Shown here: positions 5,837-8,427 of the stretch, in pieces
Position numbering within the stretch: position 1 is the stretch's first letter
How the letters are laid out: the number at the start of each line of letters is the position of its first letter
NCBI GenBank assembly: GCA_902795255.1
Contig: CADBKS010000125.1
Span: 1 to 8,427, forward strand
Reading direction: 5' to 3'
Source of the DNA: an uncultured Chloroflexota bacterium
Lineage (GTDB): Bacteria; Chloroflexota; Anaerolineae; Anaerolineales; Anaerolineaceae
DNA length: 8,427 bases
The notes under the pieces: generated by a model
What the model was told of the DNA's origin: nothing
Seen by the model: only the letters and a program-made list of their open reading frames with translations
Database searches by the model: none
Position numbers and translations under genes: made by a program

Positions 5837-6742
5837 TCAGCCGGCAAGCGGAAGAACGTTCATCAGCTCCCGCAGATGGTTCTCCGCCCGAATCTGCTTT
5901 TTCTGAACACCGCTGACGCTTTCGGCGAAGCCCCCGACATAAGCCCGCAGCGGGACAACGCTGCCGTCAAAGCCCATCCGGCCGCGCAGCAGGGACCGTT
6001 CATCCTCCGGGAGCTCGGAAAGTGCCGTCAGCATTTTCGCGGTCACGGCCTCCAGGTCGATCCGCATCCCGATCTCTTCGGCATCCGGCGACGATCCGTC
6101 CGGGATCATCTCCCCGAGAGAGGTATCGGGATCTTCCGCGCTGTAAGGATCCTGCAGACTTTTATACACGCATGAGGACGAAAGCAGCTTCTGTGCCGCA
6201 CATTCCGTCATACCCTCGGCAGCGGCCGCGTCCCGCAGCGGAACATTCTCCGCAACGCGCTTCAGCCGGCCGATCTTATACAGGTTCTCTTCGGGGATCC
6301 GGAGCGCGTAAACCGTCAGCGCGTTCTCCCGGACCATCTCCTGCATCAGCTGCTGATACGCCCAGGTGCTGAAACGGCAGCCGCGCCGTCCGTCATAGGT
6401 CCTTGCCGCTTCACAGATCACCTTCACAGCCGTCTGTTTGTAATCATCCAGCTCGTTCAGGCCCAAAGGGTTGAGTTTCCATGTTTTCACGGCGGTTTGC
6501 ATTGCCAGCGGGATGTTCGCAGCCACCAGCTGTTCATACGCGGCATCGCCGTCATCCGCCAGCTTCTGTTTTTCCGATCTTTCGGCATCCGTGAGGCCCG
6601 TTCCGGAAAGCAGCGCCTTTCGTGCGGCATCTCCCAGGCGGATCCGCAGGGAAAGCGCCTTTTCATCTTCAAAACTCAGTTTCCGTCCCGCACCGCGCGA
6701 GGCAGTGAAGCGATCCGTACCGCAGGTATCAGTCTTTTTCAT
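5837..6742 (-). CDS. Divergent sigma-70-family RNA polymerase sigma factor
   Basis: A predicted sigma factor directing RNA polymerase to a set of promoters. It has 301 residues from the ATG at 6742, chosen because AAAGGAG sits five bases upstream; an in-frame ATG at 6772 lacks this. Region 1.2/2 covers about 22-140: LSFEDEKALSLRIRLGD, then LVAANIPLAMQTAVK, then a core-binding segment ending ARTYDGRRGCRFSTWAY. The usual FSTYATWWIRQAI becomes FSTWAYQQLMQEM, so the Trp pair used in DNA melting is absent. Region 3 spans about 145-200. Region 4 spans about 232-295: LSELPEDERSLLRGRMGFDG, then an atypical HTH ending GVQKKQIRAENHLREL, comparable to the SRERVRQIEARALRKL block. The substitutions suggest a specialised or drifting factor. 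No anti-sigma gene is adjacent. The family is fairly sure; promoter specificity is unknown. Confidence 0.82.
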   Translation of the reverse strand: MKKTDTCGTDRFTASRGAGRKLSFEDEKALSLRIRLGDAARKALLSGTGLTDAERSEKQKLADDGDAAYEQLVAANIPLAMQTAVKTWKLNPLGLNELDDYKQTAVKVICEAARTYDGRRGCRFSTWAYQQLMQEMVRENALTVYALRIPEENLYKIGRLKRVAENVPLRDAAAAEGMTECAAQKLLSSSCVYKSLQDPYSAEDPDTSLGEMIPDGSSPDAEEIGMRIDLEAVTAKMLTALSELPEDERSLLRGRMGFDGSVVPLRAYVGGFAESVSGVQKKQIRAENHLRELMNVLPLAG

Positions 6743-6784
6743 TTCCGCTCCTTTATCCTTTACAGTGATCACCGGCCGTAATTT

Positions 6785-6815
6785 CCGGTCCTGTTTTATA
6801 AAGGAAGGAGACCGG
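6785..6815. promoter_or_regulatory. Inverted repeat around a -10-like box upstream of the sigma-factor gene
   Basis: CCGGTC (6785-6790) and GACCGG (6810-6815) flank 19 bp that contain a minus-strand TATAAA (6800-6795). The repeat lies 43-73 bp upstream of the sigma-factor start. It could be an operator over a promoter or a leader hairpin. No matching -35 is visible, so this is a weak call. Confidence 0.3.
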
Positions 6816-6826
6816 TCACCGCCGCA

Positions 6827-6976
6827 TCACCTGTCCTTTCCGTTCTTACAACTTAAGAATACTCCCCACCCCCCGCCGAAAAGTCCCCCAAAAGGCGACC
6901 TTTTCGAAAAAATGACAGGATTCGGAAAACAAAAAAGCCGGCAGAGCCCCGCTGCATGTACGATCTTGTTTAGCAT
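6827..6976 (-). CDS. Possible 49-residue small ORF / leader peptide upstream of the sigma-factor gene
   Basis: An ATG at 6976 is preceded by a consensus AGGAGG with five bases between, and opens a 49-codon frame ending in TGA at 6827. The predicted peptide starts MLNKIVHAAGLCRLFCFPNP and is Gly/Phe/Cys rich, with no recognisable family. It ends 84 bp before the sigma-factor start on the same strand. A terminator-like hairpin lies within its codons 8-15. The ribosome binding site is better than those of most genes here, but the peptide composition is not convincing. The AGGAGG may instead be a remnant of a lost gene. Confidence 0.3.
   Translation of the reverse strand: MLNKIVHAAGLCRLFCFPNPVIFSKRSPFGGLFGGGWGVFLSCKNGKDR
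6931..6953 (-). terminator. Weak terminator-like hairpin within the sigma-factor leader
   Basis: On the minus strand AGCGG and CCGGCT can pair (five pairs with one bulged G) over a short loop, immediately followed by six T and then GTTTT. An alternative GCAG/CTGC pairing exists. The hairpin is weak but the U-run is good. It lies upstream of the sigma-factor gene, so it could either end an earlier transcript or act as an attenuator. Confidence 0.35.
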
Positions 6977-7078
6977 CAGATCCTCCTCAATCGCCCGCGG
7001 GCAATTGACTTTATCAGATTCAGAAAGACTTCACTTCCCGTGCAGTCAGATGCTGCAGCCTTTTTCTTAATTGAAAAC

Positions 7079-7132
7079 AAACTTTTTCCCGGAACCGCTG
7101 CATGAGGCCTGTATGAAATGCGGAAAAAGTTT
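7079..7132. repeat. 11-bp perfect inverted repeat upstream of the CmpB-type gene
   Basis: AAACTTTTTCC (7079-7089) is matched exactly by GGAAAAAGTTT (7122-7132), with 32 bp between. The inner part contains a GCAT/ATGC pair and an AGGCCT palindrome. The right arm ends 23 bp before a TATAAT box. It could be a regulator binding site or a transcript hairpin. It is not a terminator for the plus strand because the right arm is not followed by T residues. Confidence 0.5.
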
Positions 7133-7155
7133 CGGCAGAGTTTAGATTAAGCATG

Positions 7156-7161
7156 TATAAT
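7156..7161 (+). promoter_or_regulatory. -10 box of the CmpB-type membrane protein gene
   Basis: A perfect TATAAT occurs about 80 nt before the start codon. The position expected for a -35 holds no TTGACA-like hexamer; CGGCAG occupies it at 17-bp spacing. The promoter is therefore weak or activator-dependent. The inverted repeat at 7079-7132 sits immediately upstream, where an activator or repressor could act. Confidence 0.45.
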
Positions 7162-7241
7162 CTTATTTCTTTAAAAAAATATGCCGTCCCGAAACCGTAT
7201 GCCGGCTCCGGTGGCGGTTCTGAATGCCAGGAGTCAGGACA

Positions 7242-7886
7242 ATGAACAATAAAGCAAGCTATCCGGAACTGTTTTTTCTATTTTTCACAGGGAGCATTCT
7301 CGGTTTTATTCTGGAAGGGATCTGGCGGGTGATCCGCACCGGCACATGGGAAAATCATTCGGCCACGGTTTACGGGCCCTTCTGCATCATTTACGGCTTT
7401 GGTGCCGCCGCGTTATACTGGATCACCGGTAATGTGAGCGGCATGCCGCTGTGGCAGCAGTTCATCCGGTTCGCGGCCGTCGGCGCCGCGGTAGAGTACA
7501 CCGGAAGTTTTTTGCAGGAACATCTGTTTGGATCGGTCTCCTGGGATTACACGGGACGTTTTCTCAACCTCAACGGACGGATCTGCCTCTCCATGACATT
7601 GATGTGGGGACTGCTGGGGATCCTTTATTCACATATCTGTGCCCCGGCAGCAAAACATTTTTTTGAGACTGCAGCCAACTGGCCTTACAAAGGGATCTGC
7701 GCGGTGCTGTCCGCCGCGATGGCCGCGGACCTGCTGCTTTCCGCGGGCGCATTGTACCGCTGGAGGGAACGTCAATATGATATCCCTCCGCGGAACCACA
7801 TTGAAGAAGAGCTGGACGCACATTACGATGATGCGCGTATGGAAGAAATTTACAACAATATGGTTTTTCAGGACCGCACCAAATAA
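7242..7886 (+). CDS. Multipass membrane protein of the CmpB / 'ABC-transporter type IV' family (PF06541-like)
   Basis: A predicted inner-membrane protein of 214 residues with about five helices (near 8-28, 45-63, 75-90, 115-135 and 150-170) and an acidic C-terminal tail (HIEEELDAHYDD). Family features are YGPFCIIYGFGA (44-55), EYTGSFLQEHLFGSVSWDY (85-103) and FLNLNGRICL (107-116) followed by WGLLG. The family is annotated as a putative ABC-transporter component, but its activity is not established, and no ATPase gene is adjacent here. An upstream in-frame ATG at 7224 exists. ATG 7242 is preferred because AGGAG lies eight bases before it. The gene is apparently monocistronic, with no clear terminator after it. 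Confidence 0.85.
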   Translation: MNNKASYPELFFLFFTGSILGFILEGIWRVIRTGTWENHSATVYGPFCIIYGFGAAALYWITGNVSGMPLWQQFIRFAAVGAAVEYTGSFLQEHLFGSVSWDYTGRFLNLNGRICLSMTLMWGLLGILYSHICAPAAKHFFETAANWPYKGICAVLSAAMAADLLLSAGALYRWRERQYDIPPRNHIEEELDAHYDDARMEEIYNNMVFQDRTK

Positions 7887-8077
7887 CGGCAGCCAGATCC
7901 TTTCCCGGCCGCTATTTTGAAGGGGCGTGACCGTGACGCTGCCATTATGCAGCCCGGGCACTTTTTTCACGATTGCCGGACCGACACCATTTCCTTCCGT
8001 GGCATGGGACTCATCCGCCTGATAAAATTTACAGAAGATCTTATCGATCTTCTCCCGCGGAATGTCCCGCAGTAATT
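7884..8077 (-). pseudogene. Decayed C-terminal fragment of a sensor histidine kinase (HATPase_c)
   Basis: On the minus strand one frame reads DIPREKIDKIFCKFYQADES, then HATEGNGVGPAIVKKV, then HNGSVTV and a closing WLPLF. This matches the F-box, G2 box and final strand of the histidine-kinase ATP-binding domain. The G2 box normally reads GLGLAIV; here it is GVGPAIV, a Leu-to-Pro change. Just upstream, NYCG lies in another frame and would join IP after removal of two bases (8064-8065), recreating the D/N-x-x-GIP G1 region. No HisKA, sensor or start is found. Further upstream, 8078-8135 may hold more decayed beta-strand sequence, but I cannot support it. The fragment's end overlaps the last codon of the opposing CmpB-type gene. 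It is a remnant, not a functional kinase. Confidence 0.7.
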
Positions 8078-8427
8078 GGAGTATCCGCTGTTCTGAAGGA
8101 TCCCCGGGCAGAGAATAACGCGCAGCACAGGCACGGTCCCGTTCGTTTTTTGTCTGCAGAAGCCGCCCTGTCCGTAAAAGGCACGGCTTTGCCCGCTGAC
8201 ACGGTGCCGGGATTGATTTGTCCGGGGCATTCACTGCCCGTGCCGGGCGGTCAAATCAAAATATTTTCAACTTTTCTTTAATGATAAGCCGCATCCCGTC
8301 GAAGATTATTCGCTGATATTTCTTTAAGCTATGAGGACGGGTTCACAAAGTGCCGGGGTTCTTCGTGTTTCCGGAACCTTTTTCCGGTCAGGCTTTCAGC
8401 CCGTTAGTTCTTTACTTTACTGAATTC
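8078..8427. other. Region without a supportable gene
   Basis: No frame on either strand combines length, a start with a ribosome binding site, and recognisable protein sequence. It adjoins the histidine-kinase remnant and contains the palindrome at 8213-8259. An AT-rich stretch at 8255-8330 carries TTTCTTTAA twice (8274 and 8319), and a CCGGAA/TTCCGG hairpin lies near 8370-8387. It appears to be degenerated former coding DNA or a spacer. Confidence 0.5.
8213..8259. repeat. Compound palindrome in the right-hand non-coding region
   Basis: TTGATTTG (8213-8220) pairs with CAAATCAA (8252-8259), continued inward by CCG/CGG after a T-T mismatch. Nested inside is GGGCA/TGCCC with a five-base loop (8225-8239). 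The 8-mer GTGCCGGG appears at 8204, 8240 and 8350. No T-run follows either arm, so a normal terminator is unlikely. It could be a REP-like or mobile-element remnant. Confidence 0.45.

Noticed and set aside
6877..6906. Inverted repeat CGAAAAG/CTTTTCG as a terminator
   Set aside because: The adjacent homopolymer is A on the plus strand and there is no T-run after it on the minus strand, so it lacks terminator geometry.
7041..7065. TGCAG/CTGCA hairpin followed by TTTTT as a plus-strand terminator
   Set aside because: It has only a 5-bp stem with a seven-base loop, three bases before the T-run, and no plus-strand gene upstream for it to terminate.
6471..7070. A 199-codon plus-strand frame running through the sigma-factor start and into the intergenic region
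   Set aside because: The first half is antisense to the sigma gene and the rest is Pro/Ser-rich low-quality sequence. No start signal or family is visible.
6976..7133. A minus-strand frame ending in LNLIKSIARGRLRRI, whose stop overlaps the small ORF's ATG (TGATG)
   Set aside because: It has no start codon, only about 50 codons, and no family I can name. It could be the tail of a lost gene but cannot be supported.

Overview
This window looks like bacterial chromosome of fairly high GC with consensus sigma-70 promoters and Shine-Dalgarno sites. None of its three tRNA genes encodes the 3' CCA. The organism is uncertain. The EF-Tu N-terminus and a secreted protein with a Pro/Thr linker and a C-terminal NBR1-type Ig-like domain suggest Chloroflexota (Anaerolineae-like). 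The CmpB-type membrane protein and the histidine-kinase remnant would also fit Firmicutes. This is inference, not a measured placement.

Positions 1-741 (minus strand) hold the 5' part of a translation operon. Two tandem sigma-70 promoters are followed by tRNA-Thr(UGU), tRNA-Tyr(GUA), tRNA-Thr(GGU) and the start of tuf (EF-Tu), which runs off the left edge. The order matches the E. coli thrU-tyrU-glyT-thrT-tufB operon without the tRNA-Gly. The two tRNA spacers are strongly structured, and one long hairpin sits where glyT would be.

Positions 841-2358 (plus strand) hold a complete SAM-regulated metK unit: promoter, SAM-I (S-box) aptamer, a readable antiterminator/terminator switch, and S-adenosylmethionine synthetase. 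A bidirectional terminator separates it from the convergent gene.

Positions 2377-4884 hold an M32 metallocarboxypeptidase (minus) and a divergently transcribed EamA/DMT-family exporter (plus). Positions 4893-6742 (minus) hold a secreted Ig-like protein of unknown role and, upstream of it, a divergent sigma-70-family factor with altered DNA-melting and HTH regions. A terminator-like hairpin lies between these two.

Positions 6743-7241 are mostly non-coding but structured: a possible 49-codon ORF with a consensus Shine-Dalgarno, a terminator-like hairpin inside it, an 11-bp inverted repeat and a -10 box. Then comes a CmpB-type (PF06541) membrane protein at 7242-7886. The right end (7884-8427) is a decayed region. 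It holds a frameshifted C-terminal scrap of a sensor histidine kinase on the minus strand and a compound palindrome, with no intact gene. The strongest regulatory observations are the metK riboswitch switch geometry and the tRNA-tuf leader. The most open-ended are the divergent sigma factor and its leader region. I see no complete novel multi-gene system.
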